A stretch of 36,519 nt of DNA, taken from the NCBI RefSeq assembly GCF_002379585.1, contig NZ_DFUE01000048.1, forward strand, positions 23,428 through 59,946, read 5' to 3'. The position numbers and the translations under genes are program-made. The stretch comes from Pseudomonas sp. UBA4194. Its GTDB lineage: Bacteria > Pseudomonadota > Gammaproteobacteria > Pseudomonadales > Pseudomonadaceae. Below the pieces are notes generated by a model that made no database searches, was not told the DNA's origin, and saw only the letters and a program-made list of their open reading frames with translations. Within the stretch, counting starts at the first letter, position 1. Every line of letters starts with the position of its first letter. Positions 16,611 through 25,083 of the stretch are shown piece after piece.

Positions 16611-18378
16611 CTATCTTAATACGTTCTTGGCAAACAAGCGTATGGCGTTAGGCAGTTTCGCCGCGCTGTTGTTCCTCGCACAGCTTCTGGAAAGTCATCT
16701 CGGCCGTCTCATGCCTGCGATCCACGGTGACTGGGCCAGCCACGCAGCAACTTCGTTCTTCATACACGGGGGCTACGACCTGCATAGCCCAGCTATCAAA
16801 AGCGTGCTCAACGAGTTCACGATCTACCCACATATCACGTACTGGATGGCCTCGATCATCAGTACGGTCACTGAGCTTCCAGTGATTTACGCTCTTACGA
16901 TCGTTGTGCAGTTCTCACTGATATTGTGCGCGCTGTTCTACGCTTTGCGTGCTTCGGACCAACTGGCCGGTGCGAGGATATCCCGGATCATCATCAGCTT
17001 GATCGTGATTGCGGCTGCGGTAGGCATCTTCAAATTCAGTTGGCGCGATCTCGTGATCAGTAACTCTTTCATCACCCAACTGGTCTCCTTGGCCTGGGCG
17101 CAGATCGCCATCTACCTAAACTCCAAATGCCGCCGACCTTGGCACCAGATCCTCCTCTACGCATGCTTCTCAGTCTGGCTGGTGAATATCCATGTGGTCG
17201 GTTTCGCCTGGTTCAGCGCGACGGCGCTGCTGATGGCACTTGGTGCTGCAGGGCAAAGCTTCAGGACCCGCGTGCTCACTGTTATTTCTATGGGCATACT
17301 TAGCGGCGCAACCTTAGCTCTGTCTCCCGGCGTGCTGGAAATGCTGCGTTTGGCGGGCACGGGCGGTGATCTACGGGTGTTTGCTTTCATCAATGCGCCG
17401 GACCATATTGGTTTTGTGTGGATGATGGCAGCGCTTTACACCATCGGCGTTGCCTCGATATTCGCGGGAGGTAAGCTATCGCTCGAAACATTGCAGCGAG
17501 CGGCCTGGACCGCGGCTGGGTTTATCTCCCTCGGCCCTCTGATCATTCTTTCCGGTATCACGGTGGTGATGAAGGGCGGCGGATGGTACCCGGTCGTGAA
17601 ATGGCTGCCAATCCTCGTCTTGGAGTTCGCGCTGGTACTGCTCCTGCTGAAGCGACCCTTGAAGGAATTCCGACTCGGAGCGGCCGCGGTAACAGCGTTG
17701 GCCATGCTGTTTTTCGCTGTGCAATTACCGTTCTTCAGGAGCTCGATAGATCTGGAGCCAGGCGCTCTGGCAATGTCGAGTACGCCCTCCAAGACACATG
17801 CGCCGGCTGCGCAGGAAGCGTTCCCCAATTTGAGGGTCGCCCACCCGGCATTGAACTACTTTATCGCGAAGGCAGTGCTCGAGGCGCCCGCCACTCCGAA
17901 CTACTATTCGTGGCTTAACGGCCAGCCTGGCAACTTCGCTCTACTGGAGCCATCAGATTTCAGCGCGGTACCGCCTACCCTTAAAAGAGGCGAGCACTTT
18001 GCCACGACTAGCAAAAATCATGAGGTATGGCGCGTACTCAATGGAAACTGGTGGCCGCCCGAGAGGACTCACACATGGGGTGCAGTTTCACCGGCGGTGT
18101 TCAGCTACTACGCCCAAGGCAAAGTAAGTGAGCTGCTGATCACAGGCCTGCCCGATCTCCGTCACGCATCTACGCGCACCTACTCAATCGGACTCAACGG
18201 CAAGTCCGTAGGCACTCTCGATGCCAATACAATGGACTTCCAGCGACCGCAGACTTACCACATTCAGCTGGCGCCGTATTCATTAGATAACACCAATCTT
18301 TTGAACATCTCCATTAGCTGGGAAAAGAATGCTCCGGACGATCTTGGGTTCGCGCTAGTTGAAGTCGGCTTCAGGTAA
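16597..18378 (+). CDS. Polytopic membrane protein, GT-C-like glycosyltransferase candidate with periplasmic C-terminal domain
   Basis: The 593-residue product has about ten or eleven hydrophobic helices in residues 15-400, then a soluble C-terminal part of nearly 200 residues. The first loop after helix one contains HGDWASHAA, an acidic residue where GT-C enzymes keep their catalytic Asp/Glu. The C-terminal segment WWPPERTHTWGA and the strand-rich end resemble the beta-sandwich tail seen on many polysaccharide-modifying GT-C proteins. I infer that it transfers a sugar from an undecaprenyl-phosphate carrier to the O-chain in the periplasm (GtrC-like role). The longest frame begins 40 codons earlier within the oxidoreductase gene. 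ATG 16597 has GGAAG upstream and overlaps that gene by 14 bases. I do not recognise a named family, so the enzymatic role is inference. Confidence 0.75.
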   Translation: MRASSYLNTFLANKRMALGSFAALLFLAQLLESHLGRLMPAIHGDWASHAATSFFIHGGYDLHSPAIKSVLNEFTIYPHITYWMASIISTVTELPVIYALTIVVQFSLILCALFYALRASDQLAGARISRIIISLIVIAAAVGIFKFSWRDLVISNSFITQLVSLAWAQIAIYLNSKCRRPWHQILLYACFSVWLVNIHVVGFAWFSATALLMALGAAGQSFRTRVLTVISMGILSGATLALSPGVLEMLRLAGTGGDLRVFAFINAPDHIGFVWMMAALYTIGVASIFAGGKLSLETLQRAAWTAAGFISLGPLIILSGITVVMKGGGWYPVVKWLPILVLEFALVLLLLKRPLKEFRLGAAAVTALAMLFFAVQLPFFRSSIDLEPGALAMSSTPSKTHAPAAQEAFPNLRVAHPALNYFIAKAVLEAPATPNYYSWLNGQPGNFALLEPSDFSAVPPTLKRGEHFATTSKNHEVWRVLNGNWWPPERTHTWGAVSPAVFSYYAQGKVSELLITGLPDLRHASTRTYSIGLNGKSVGTLDANTMDFQRPQTYHIQLAPYSLDNTNLLNISISWEKNAPDDLGFALVEVGFR

Positions 18379-18442
18379 CACCTTTATCAGATACGACGCG
18401 CTGTGATCGACACCACAGCGCCCCCCTCTCAGGAGTCGAACA

Positions 18443-19225
18443 GTGGAAAACTGCCTTATCGGTTATACAGGTTTTGTGGGAAATACCCTTCTCAAACAAA
18501 CCACCTTCGAGCACCTCTATCGCTCTACCAACATCCAGGACATCGCGGGCCGTAGCTTTGAAATGGTCGTGTGTGCGGGTGCGCCAGCCGTCAAGTGGCT
18601 GGCGAACAAGGATCCTGCTAACGATGCCCGTGTTATCGACAGCCTCATCCAGAGATTGTCTACAGTGAACTGCAGGAAATTCATCCTGATCAGCACGGTA
18701 GATGTGTTCAAGGAACCACGAGGTGTAGATGAAGCATCCGAAGTGTTCCAAGATGGCTCGCAGGCCTATGGCTATAACCGCCGTCGCCTCGAGAAATTTG
18801 TCGAAAGTCATTTTCAAGACCACATGATAGTTCGCTTGCCAGGGTTGGTAGGCCCGGGACTGAAGAAGAATATCATTTTCGACCTACTCAACAACAACAA
18901 CGTCGCTGGTATCAACGCGGCATCCGAATTTCAGTTTTATCCAATGGTAAACCTCTGGCCGGACATCCTCATCGCCGCACGCGCCGGGCTTAGGATCATT
19001 CATTTGACAAGTGAACCAATCAAAACTCAGACGTTAGCGGGAAGCGCGTTCAACATCGACCTAGCACTCTACGACACCGATGCGGCTGCTCACTACGACA
19101 TGCGTACGCGCCATGCCGAACTCTACGGCGTCACGGGACTGTACCAGTACAGCGCGAGTGAAACGGTACAAGCCGCGCGGTGGTACAGCCAATCCGAGCC
19201 CAAAAAAGCGTTACTGGGAGGATAA
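18443..19225 (+). CDS. SDR-like NAD(P)-binding protein with the catalytic Lys replaced by Arg
   Basis: This 260-residue protein has an N-terminal CLIGYTGFVGNTLL, a GxxGxxG Rossmann motif, and resembles short NAD-dependent epimerase/dehydratase proteins. FILISTVDVF supplies the Ser/Thr position. The following YGYNRRRLE aligns with the usual YGxSKxxxE, so the active-site Lys is an Arg. The protein is shorter than typical extended SDRs (about 300-340). It may be an altered ketoreductase/epimerase or a non-catalytic partner. Translation starts at GTG 18443 with AGGAG at 18431-18435, 64 bases after the previous gene, the largest gap in the cassette. The next gene follows after four bases. Confidence 0.78.
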   Translation: MENCLIGYTGFVGNTLLKQTTFEHLYRSTNIQDIAGRSFEMVVCAGAPAVKWLANKDPANDARVIDSLIQRLSTVNCRKFILISTVDVFKEPRGVDEASEVFQDGSQAYGYNRRRLEKFVESHFQDHMIVRLPGLVGPGLKKNIIFDLLNNNNVAGINAASEFQFYPMVNLWPDILIAARAGLRIIHLTSEPIKTQTLAGSAFNIDLALYDTDAAAHYDMRTRHAELYGVTGLYQYSASETVQAARWYSQSEPKKALLGG

Positions 19226-19229
19226 ACGC

Positions 19230-20066
19230 ATGGAGCTTTCGATTTCCAATATTGCATGGGATGTCTCCGAGGACGTGAAGATAGCAGCCTTGTTGGACGA
19301 GAACGATGTTCGTCTGATAGACGTTGCACCAACCAAATACTTTCCGGATCTTGCTCAAGCAACCGAAGCCCAGGTACTTGCTGTGAAGCATTGGTGGAAG
19401 GATAGGGGGATAGAAATCTACGGTATGCAGTCGCTGTTGTTCGGCACTAATGGGCTGAACATGTTCGCGTCGTCAGAAGTGTGTGAGCGGATGCTGGCCC
19501 ACCTGGCACAGGTTGCTCGCGTCGCCAGCGGCCTCGGGGTCCAGCGTCTAGTATTCGGCTCACCGAGGAACAGGGATCGTAGGGCGCTGAGCGACGAAGC
19601 CTGCGATGCAAGAGCAGTCAGTTTCTTTAGAGCCTTGGGCGCCGTTGGTGCTGACCATGGGGTAACATTCTGTCTGGAACCCAACCCCGAGCGCTACAAC
19701 AGCAACTTCATGACCCATTCGCAGGACACTGCGCGGATCGTCAGACTGGTTGATCATCCGCATATTCGCATGCAGCTCGATACCGGGGCCATACTGATCA
19801 ACGCAGAATCGCCGGTCAATGTGCTGACCCTTCACGGCGAGCTGATTGGCCACGTGCATCTGAGCGAACCCGGACTGGCCACCCTGGGCTCCGTCGGGTC
19901 GGATCACTCGACTATTGCAGCCGAGCTAGCCGCTCTCCGCCCGGATGACGTCTACGCCATAGAGATGCTGCCCACTGGGGAGGGATCTCAAGTCAAAGCT
20001 GTAAGCGAGGCCATTCGCTTCGCTACAGCCACTTACCGGCAGGCTGCGCAGCAGGTGGTCTCATGA
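19230..20066 (+). CDS. TIM-barrel sugar phosphate isomerase/epimerase-like protein (AP endonuclease 2 superfamily)
   Basis: The 278-residue product reads as a xylose-isomerase-like TIM barrel. Candidate metal-site residues sit at the ends of successive strands: Glu in TFCLEPNPERYNSNFM, Asp in RMQLDTGAILI, His in GHVHLSEPGL and Glu in YAIEMLP. Family members isomerise or epimerise sugars, inosols or hydroxy acids with a divalent metal. The exact substrate cannot be read from sequence. The start ATG 19230 has GGGAGG upstream and follows the SDR-like gene by four bases. Its stop overlaps the flippase-like gene by four bases. The longer frame beginning at 19080 lies inside the SDR-like gene and is rejected. 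Together with the FAD oxidoreductase and the SDR-like protein it suggests a short pathway for an unusual sugar. Confidence 0.82.
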   Translation: MELSISNIAWDVSEDVKIAALLDENDVRLIDVAPTKYFPDLAQATEAQVLAVKHWWKDRGIEIYGMQSLLFGTNGLNMFASSEVCERMLAHLAQVARVASGLGVQRLVFGSPRNRDRRALSDEACDARAVSFFRALGAVGADHGVTFCLEPNPERYNSNFMTHSQDTARIVRLVDHPHIRMQLDTGAILINAESPVNVLTLHGELIGHVHLSEPGLATLGSVGSDHSTIAAELAALRPDDVYAIEMLPTGEGSQVKAVSEAIRFATATYRQAAQQVVS

Positions 20067-20416
20067 AGTGGCTGATCCTTGCTTTGGGCATTCTGAGCAA
20101 CGCATCGGCCAGCGTGCTGATCAAGATTGCGATGACCGCGCCCCGTAGTTTCCCATCACCAACGGATATGAAGGCTGCAATCCAGAACTGGCCATTCTGG
20201 CTAGGACTCGCGCTCTACGGGGCGGCGTTTCTGCTATATGCTCTCGCGCTCGCCAAGCTTCCGCTCAATGTGGCTCATCCGATCCTGACCGGTGGCGCGA
20301 TTACCGCCGTTGCATTGTTTTCATTGCTGTTCTTCAAAGAATCTTTTCAATGGACAACAACACTCGGCATCATCCTCGTGATCATCGGTGTTGGGCTTAT
20401 TACAGCGAAGGTATAA
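20063..20416 (+). CDS. Small four-helix SMR/EamA-like membrane protein, candidate lipid-sugar flippase
   Basis: At 117 residues with four hydrophobic helices this looks like the small multidrug resistance/EamA fold used by ArnE/ArnF and related translocases of undecaprenyl-phosphate sugars. Recognisable segments are ILSNASASVLIKIAM at the start, PLNVAHPILTGGAITAV in helix three and FFKESFQWTTTLGIILV, the usual helix-four entry. The role inferred from context is to flip the lipid-linked sugar made by the GT2 enzymes to the periplasm, where the GT-C-like protein could use it. Drug efflux is the less likely alternative. ATG 20063 overlaps the preceding stop by four bases and the next gene starts one base after its stop. 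Confidence 0.82.
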   Translation: MKWLILALGILSNASASVLIKIAMTAPRSFPSPTDMKAAIQNWPFWLGLALYGAAFLLYALALAKLPLNVAHPILTGGAITAVALFSLLFFKESFQWTTTLGIILVIIGVGLITAKV

Positions 20417-20417
20417 T

Positions 20418-21248
20418 GTGAATCATCAACCTATAACAGGCTCAGCCATCATGCTCGACGACTCGAAATGGGATATCCCCGCTTTCAATACCGCCCGCTG
20501 GAAAGGTAAAACTACAAAATACTGTACCGTCATTCCGGTCATCAATGAGGGCAGCCGCATCGCTTCGCTGCTCAATCGCATGGCTGAGCTGAGCATTCCT
20601 GCGCTGACCGACATCATCATCATCGACGGTGGCAGCAATGATGGGTCACTGGCGGATGAGCTGCTAGACAGCTGCAATGTTGCCGGTCTGCTAGTCAAGA
20701 CGGGGCCCGGCAAGTTGAGCGCACAGTTGCGTTGCGCCTACGCATTTGCGCTTCGTGAAGGTTACGAGGGTATCGTCACCATCGATGGCAACGACAAAGA
20801 CGATCCAGTGGCGATACCAGAGTTTGTCGAGGCGCTGGACTCTTCCTATGACTTCGTACAAGGCTCACGATTCGTGGCTGGCGGCGTCGCCGTCAACACT
20901 CCCCTCTCGAGAGATCTGGCCATCCGTTTTATACATGCCCCCCTGCTCAGGATCTTCTCGGGATTCAAGTGGACAGATACTACCCAAGGTTTCCGTGCCT
21001 ATAGCCGTAAGATGTTGCTGGCTCCTGGTATTGAACCCTTTCGGGCGCAGTTCAGCACCTACGAACTTCTAGCGTACCTAAGCTATCGCGCGCCCAAACA
21101 GGGGTTCAAATGTCTCGAAATTGGTACCTCCCGCCGCTATCCTGAAGGCGAAGTGCCCACAAAAATCAGCAGCTTCAAGGGCAACCTCTCAGTGATGACT
21201 ATTCTAATCAAGTCATGCTTGGGACATTACAATCCAAGTGGTCGGTGA
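20418..21248 (+). CDS. DPM1-like GT2 glycosyltransferase without membrane helices
   Basis: The 276-residue protein has a complete GT2 domain: CTVIPVINEGSRIASLL, DIIIIDGGSNDGSLAD and TIDGNDKDDPVAIPEF, the donor-binding acidic motif. The region FVQGSRFVAGG and WTDTTQGFRAYSR are hallmarks of dolichyl/undecaprenyl-phosphate sugar synthases. No C-terminal helices are visible, so it would act at the membrane surface. It is the second lipid-phosphate-type GT2 in the same run, which suggests two lipid-linked donors or consecutive steps. GTG 20418 has GAAGG at 20407-20411 and lies one base after the flippase stop. ATG 20451 would shorten it by 11 residues but has a poorer ribosome site. It ends the plus-strand run and faces the terminator at 21302-21326. 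Confidence 0.85.
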   Translation: MNHQPITGSAIMLDDSKWDIPAFNTARWKGKTTKYCTVIPVINEGSRIASLLNRMAELSIPALTDIIIIDGGSNDGSLADELLDSCNVAGLLVKTGPGKLSAQLRCAYAFALREGYEGIVTIDGNDKDDPVAIPEFVEALDSSYDFVQGSRFVAGGVAVNTPLSRDLAIRFIHAPLLRIFSGFKWTDTTQGFRAYSRKMLLAPGIEPFRAQFSTYELLAYLSYRAPKQGFKCLEIGTSRRYPEGEVPTKISSFKGNLSVMTILIKSCLGHYNPSGR

Positions 21249-21301
21249 TCAAAACGGTGCACTACCCGCGCACATGATTTCGGAGGAAGGGCAAATAGGA
21301 T

Positions 21302-21326
21302 AAAACGGGCAGCCACCGCTGCCCGT
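21302..21326 (-). terminator. Rho-independent terminator of the wzm-wzt minus-strand operon
   Basis: ACGGGCAGC (21305-21313) and GCTGCCCGT (21318-21326) form a nine-base stem with a CACC loop. Read on the minus strand it is followed by TTTTAT (complement of the AAAA before 21306), a classical intrinsic terminator just after the stop of the large glycosyltransferase. It may also slow transcription from the converging plus-strand cassette. Confidence 0.85.
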
Positions 21327-21333
21327 CGGCCCA

Positions 21334-24300
21334 TCAGCAGCTTTCGGCGGCTAAATGCTTGAATGGGCTACTCTTCAGTCCCACTTCGAGCAACGCATCG
21401 GCACTCTGCCCCCACGTCATCCATGGCATGCCATGAGTAGTAGGATGCTTGCCGCCGCTATAAAGCGACAGCCACTGCACGATCGCATTGGAAAGGTCCT
21501 GCGGGCTCTGGGATTTGAAATAGAACGCATGTTCGCCGGCCACTTCTCTAAAGACCAGCAGGTCACGTGCAATCACTGGTATGCCATGTTGCGCAGCCTC
21601 GATCAGTGGCAAGCCAAAGCCTTCTCCGCGAGATGCCGCTATAAGGCAGGTGGTCACCGAGTAGACGGACTCCAGACATTCATCACTCACTCCCTCCATC
21701 CAAAACAGCTGGCGATCACGTTCTGTATGAGCCCTGAGATTCTCAACGAGCTCCTCCACCATCCATCCCTGCTTGCCAATGATCACCAGATTCATTCGCT
21801 CACCGGCTTGCCACAGATGCTCGAAGGCGGCTAGGACCTCAGCATGCCCTTTTCTCGGCTCCAAGGTGCCTACCATCAGGAAGGTGGGATATTGATGGAG
21901 CTTCTGTAGCACCTCATCCATTTCAGCAGGTAGGCCATGAGAGGGCGTAGATTGCAAAATATCTGCGCCCAGATGAAACCAATCGAGCCTCGGCCGGCGC
22001 TGGTTCTCAGTAAGATTGCCATCCAGCCAAGCGGCCAGGTCGGCCTGCACAGCCTGAGAAATGCACAGAGCCGCATCGAACTGGGTGATTACCCTTAACC
22101 ACTCCGTGAACAATCCAGCACCGTGAGGAGGAAAGCAATCCGGCAGCCCTAGCAGCAGCATGTCGTACACAACAAACTCAACCTTGACACCCGCCCGGTG
22201 GAGCATTTTCAGCTCCTGTTCCTGAGCCGGGACGATGGAAGGCTGGAAGTCCAATCCTATAAATACATCACCGGGCTCATAAACAATGGGCTCATCCTGA
22301 AGAACCTCCGACGGACAGTCTAGGAACCCTAATGTGAAACGCCTGGCGTAGAAATAGCCGGGCCGGTCAGCCGTCGCATAAACGGGCTCAACGCGGTATC
22401 CGATTGGCGGATTTAGCAACCAGTGTTTGAGAACACTGCGCACTACACGCTGAATCCCGCTACGAGCATCCCGCTGACAGAGCTCCGAGATATCAACAAA
22501 AAGCTGTTTTTGGAAAAATTTAGGCGGTAGACACCGGTCGATGCTGTTGGCAAGCGCCAATCGGTCCGCAGCGGTGTCGGGCTGCGCATCAAATTCTATA
22601 ATAGCGTCCAGTAGCGCGGGCACAGAGTTCACGTGGCCGGCGTAAAATGCCTCTATGGCCTTCACATATCCATTCGCGCAATACCGTGGTGAATGACGTG
22701 TCTTAACGATGGCCTTCGCTTTCTGCGAGAGTCGTTTGCGGCGCTCGGGGTTACGCCATAGATCTGTAAGGGCTTCTGCCAGCTCCGAAACTTCAAAAGC
22801 ATCGGGTAATTTCAGAACGCCTTCTTCAGGTAGGTCAGCCATACTGCCATTCGCGTTCGCGATGGTAGCGAGCCCGTAGTTCATACAGTCCAATACAGCC
22901 GCCGACGTCTCCCCCCGCGACAGCGTACGCAGCTGAACGCCTACGTCAGCAGCTGTCAGATATGCTTTGAACGTAGCAGCATCGTTCCAGCCCGTGATGC
23001 TAACGCGAGAAGACTTTTCATTGGACTTGATCTCGTCTCTGAGGCGAACACCATATTCCCCGCCTTCGTTCTCGCCCACAAATATCAGCACGCAATTTCG
23101 GTCCGATCCCATTGGTGAATCGAGCCATGCACTGAGAAGCCGATCGTTCAGCTTGCTAGGGCCCAGCAACCCGAAGCTACAAACTACGAAATCACTCTCA
23201 CCCAAGCCAAGCTTCTTGCGCGCCGCCAGTTTATCAGCTGGTTGACTGTGGTCAGGGACCCGAAGCAAGGGTATGTCTGCCCACTGCTCTTGATCACCGG
23301 CACCGTACCACTGGGTGGCAAGACGTCTAGAGTGCTCGGAGTGGATAATGACACCAATGGCATCACGCAAAACGCTTAGATTGCATGGATATTTCCATAC
23401 TACCTCAGCCTTGTTGTGCACGGAAAAGCGCGACTCGACCGCTTTGTACCCGTGTGCGGCATAAAGCTCATTAACCCAGGCCAACGGCTGAATACCATGG
23501 AACTCCATATGCGCTACGATGCCAGACAAGAAGAAGTCGTGCAGTACGACGGTACCTGGGATGGTTTTCAAGAGCCCAAACATATGCTGGTGAAAAGTTG
23601 AGTTACCGAAATGGTAAAGTACGCGATCGTATAGATGATAATTGCGCTCAAACCATTCAACCGAGCGAATTTTGCAATTGGCATTGATCCATGGACTATC
23701 GATCGTCGACTGGGCTACAACGACGTCAATATGGTAATGACGTGCAAGCTCGGGCAACAACTCAGCACTGTAGTCGCTGATCCCGCTCCGTTCCGGCGGT
23801 AAAGGCGACACGTAGGCAAGCCTGGGTTTTCGAGCTGGTGGGGTTAGCTCGTTCTGTGCGGCCAAGTGCTGAGCTACCGCGTGCTCCATCGCTTCGACGG
23901 CAGCAACTCCGGTTTTTTCCCATGAGAATGTTGCGGACTGAACCTTGGCATGCTGTTCCAGTTCTGCCCTGAAGGCTTCATCAGTCAAGACCTGGTTGAG
24001 TTTGTCCGTAAATTCTTGCTGGTCAAAGGGGTTGAATAGAGCCTGCGGCAAGCCTATCACTTCAGGAACACTTGATGTGTTCGCACCAATTACCGCACGT
24101 CCGCAGCACATTGCTTCCAGTGCTGGCAGACCGAAGCCCTCGTGCCATGAGGGGAAAACGAACGCTTTGGACAGATTGTATAGACCTACCAAGTCTTCTT
24201 CCGATACAAAACCAGTCAATATCAGATCGCCGCTCTTCAACCCTGCTTTTTTTGCCAGTTCCAATAACCGCGTCCGATCCGCAGGTTGTACCGAGCAAAC

Positions 24301-25083
24301 TATTGCGAGCTGATGGTCTTTACGGGTTGCCTTGGGCATAGCGGCGAATGCCTGGATCAGGCCTTCGATGTTCTTGCGATGATCAATTCCGCCGGTGTAC
24401 ATCAGGAATGGTTTGACCAAGCCGTATTTACCTAACAGACCCTCCCGTTCGTCCGATGCCATTACTACAGATCTGAACGGGGCATCAGCCGCCGTAGAAA
24501 TATTACTCACGGCGGTAGCAGGCAAAGAGAGGTACTTCAAGCCTTCGCTACGAGACGACTCTGAGATGGCCAGTACCGAATGAGCGCGGCGCAGGTGCCC
24601 AATCTTATTTTCATACCAGCGCTCGACTAACGGGTTTTCAAGATACGGTCGGCGATTGATCAGAGGGATAAGGTCGTAAAGTACGACAGCGGTCGGGACA
24701 TTCGAGTTCAGCAGCCCAACGCTAGTGACGACGTTATCAACCAATCCTTCGAACAAGCTGCAGACCAGCACTATCGAAGGGTTCAGGCTTGCAAGGAAAG
24801 CTTCTCGTACAAGCTCCGCCGCACGACGCCGAGCATCGTTCTCTGGGTGGAGTTGGATAAGTGCACCTGGCGAATGCCAGACCCTGATATTTTCAGGTTT
24901 TACAATATCAGCAAAGGCCGCGCGCAGCTCATCGATACTCTCGGGGAAGGCATCATTCAGTGCGATGATCACCTCGTGTTTCCCTTGCGCAGCAATAGCC
25001 AATGCGAGCGACAACGAGTAACGACCAATTCCCCGCTTTCTGTTCTCTGCCTGGGCTCCCTGTAAATCAATAACGATGCGCAT
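21334..25083 (-). CDS. Three-domain GT4 glycosyltransferase, likely O-chain polymerase (WbdA/Mtf-like)
   Basis: From the ATG at 25083 the product has 1249 residues and three GT-B units. Numbers here count from a TTG one codon earlier. Unit one (about 1-400) opens RIVIDLQGAQAENRKRGIGR, like mannosyl polymerases of E. coli O8/O9a, and has EX7E at E316/E324. Unit two (about 420-815) opens LAYVSPLPPERSGISDYS; its motif is altered to GETSAAVLDCM (E726, D733), so activity is uncertain. Unit three (about 860-1235) opens LFVDISELCQRDARSGIQR and has EX7E at E1155/E1163. Such enzymes build the repeat of ABC-exported O-chains, one linkage per active unit. The previous stop and this ATG form TGATG, so translation is coupled. 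With GDP-mannose and GDP-D-rhamnose genes nearby, D-mannose or D-rhamnose is the likely donor. Confidence 0.9.
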   Translation of the reverse strand: MRIVIDLQGAQAENRKRGIGRYSLSLALAIAAQGKHEVIIALNDAFPESIDELRAAFADIVKPENIRVWHSPGALIQLHPENDARRRAAELVREAFLASLNPSIVLVCSLFEGLVDNVVTSVGLLNSNVPTAVVLYDLIPLINRRPYLENPLVERWYENKIGHLRRAHSVLAISESSRSEGLKYLSLPATAVSNISTAADAPFRSVVMASDEREGLLGKYGLVKPFLMYTGGIDHRKNIEGLIQAFAAMPKATRKDHQLAIVCSVQPADRTRLLELAKKAGLKSGDLILTGFVSEEDLVGLYNLSKAFVFPSWHEGFGLPALEAMCCGRAVIGANTSSVPEVIGLPQALFNPFDQQEFTDKLNQVLTDEAFRAELEQHAKVQSATFSWEKTGVAAVEAMEHAVAQHLAAQNELTPPARKPRLAYVSPLPPERSGISDYSAELLPELARHYHIDVVVAQSTIDSPWINANCKIRSVEWFERNYHLYDRVLYHFGNSTFHQHMFGLLKTIPGTVVLHDFFLSGIVAHMEFHGIQPLAWVNELYAAHGYKAVESRFSVHNKAEVVWKYPCNLSVLRDAIGVIIHSEHSRRLATQWYGAGDQEQWADIPLLRVPDHSQPADKLAARKKLGLGESDFVVCSFGLLGPSKLNDRLLSAWLDSPMGSDRNCVLIFVGENEGGEYGVRLRDEIKSNEKSSRVSITGWNDAATFKAYLTAADVGVQLRTLSRGETSAAVLDCMNYGLATIANANGSMADLPEEGVLKLPDAFEVSELAEALTDLWRNPERRKRLSQKAKAIVKTRHSPRYCANGYVKAIEAFYAGHVNSVPALLDAIIEFDAQPDTAADRLALANSIDRCLPPKFFQKQLFVDISELCQRDARSGIQRVVRSVLKHWLLNPPIGYRVEPVYATADRPGYFYARRFTLGFLDCPSEVLQDEPIVYEPGDVFIGLDFQPSIVPAQEQELKMLHRAGVKVEFVVYDMLLLGLPDCFPPHGAGLFTEWLRVITQFDAALCISQAVQADLAAWLDGNLTENQRRPRLDWFHLGADILQSTPSHGLPAEMDEVLQKLHQYPTFLMVGTLEPRKGHAEVLAAFEHLWQAGERMNLVIIGKQGWMVEELVENLRAHTERDRQLFWMEGVSDECLESVYSVTTCLIAASRGEGFGLPLIEAAQHGIPVIARDLLVFREVAGEHAFYFKSQSPQDLSNAIVQWLSLYSGGKHPTTHGMPWMTWGQSADALLEVGLKSSPFKHLAAESC

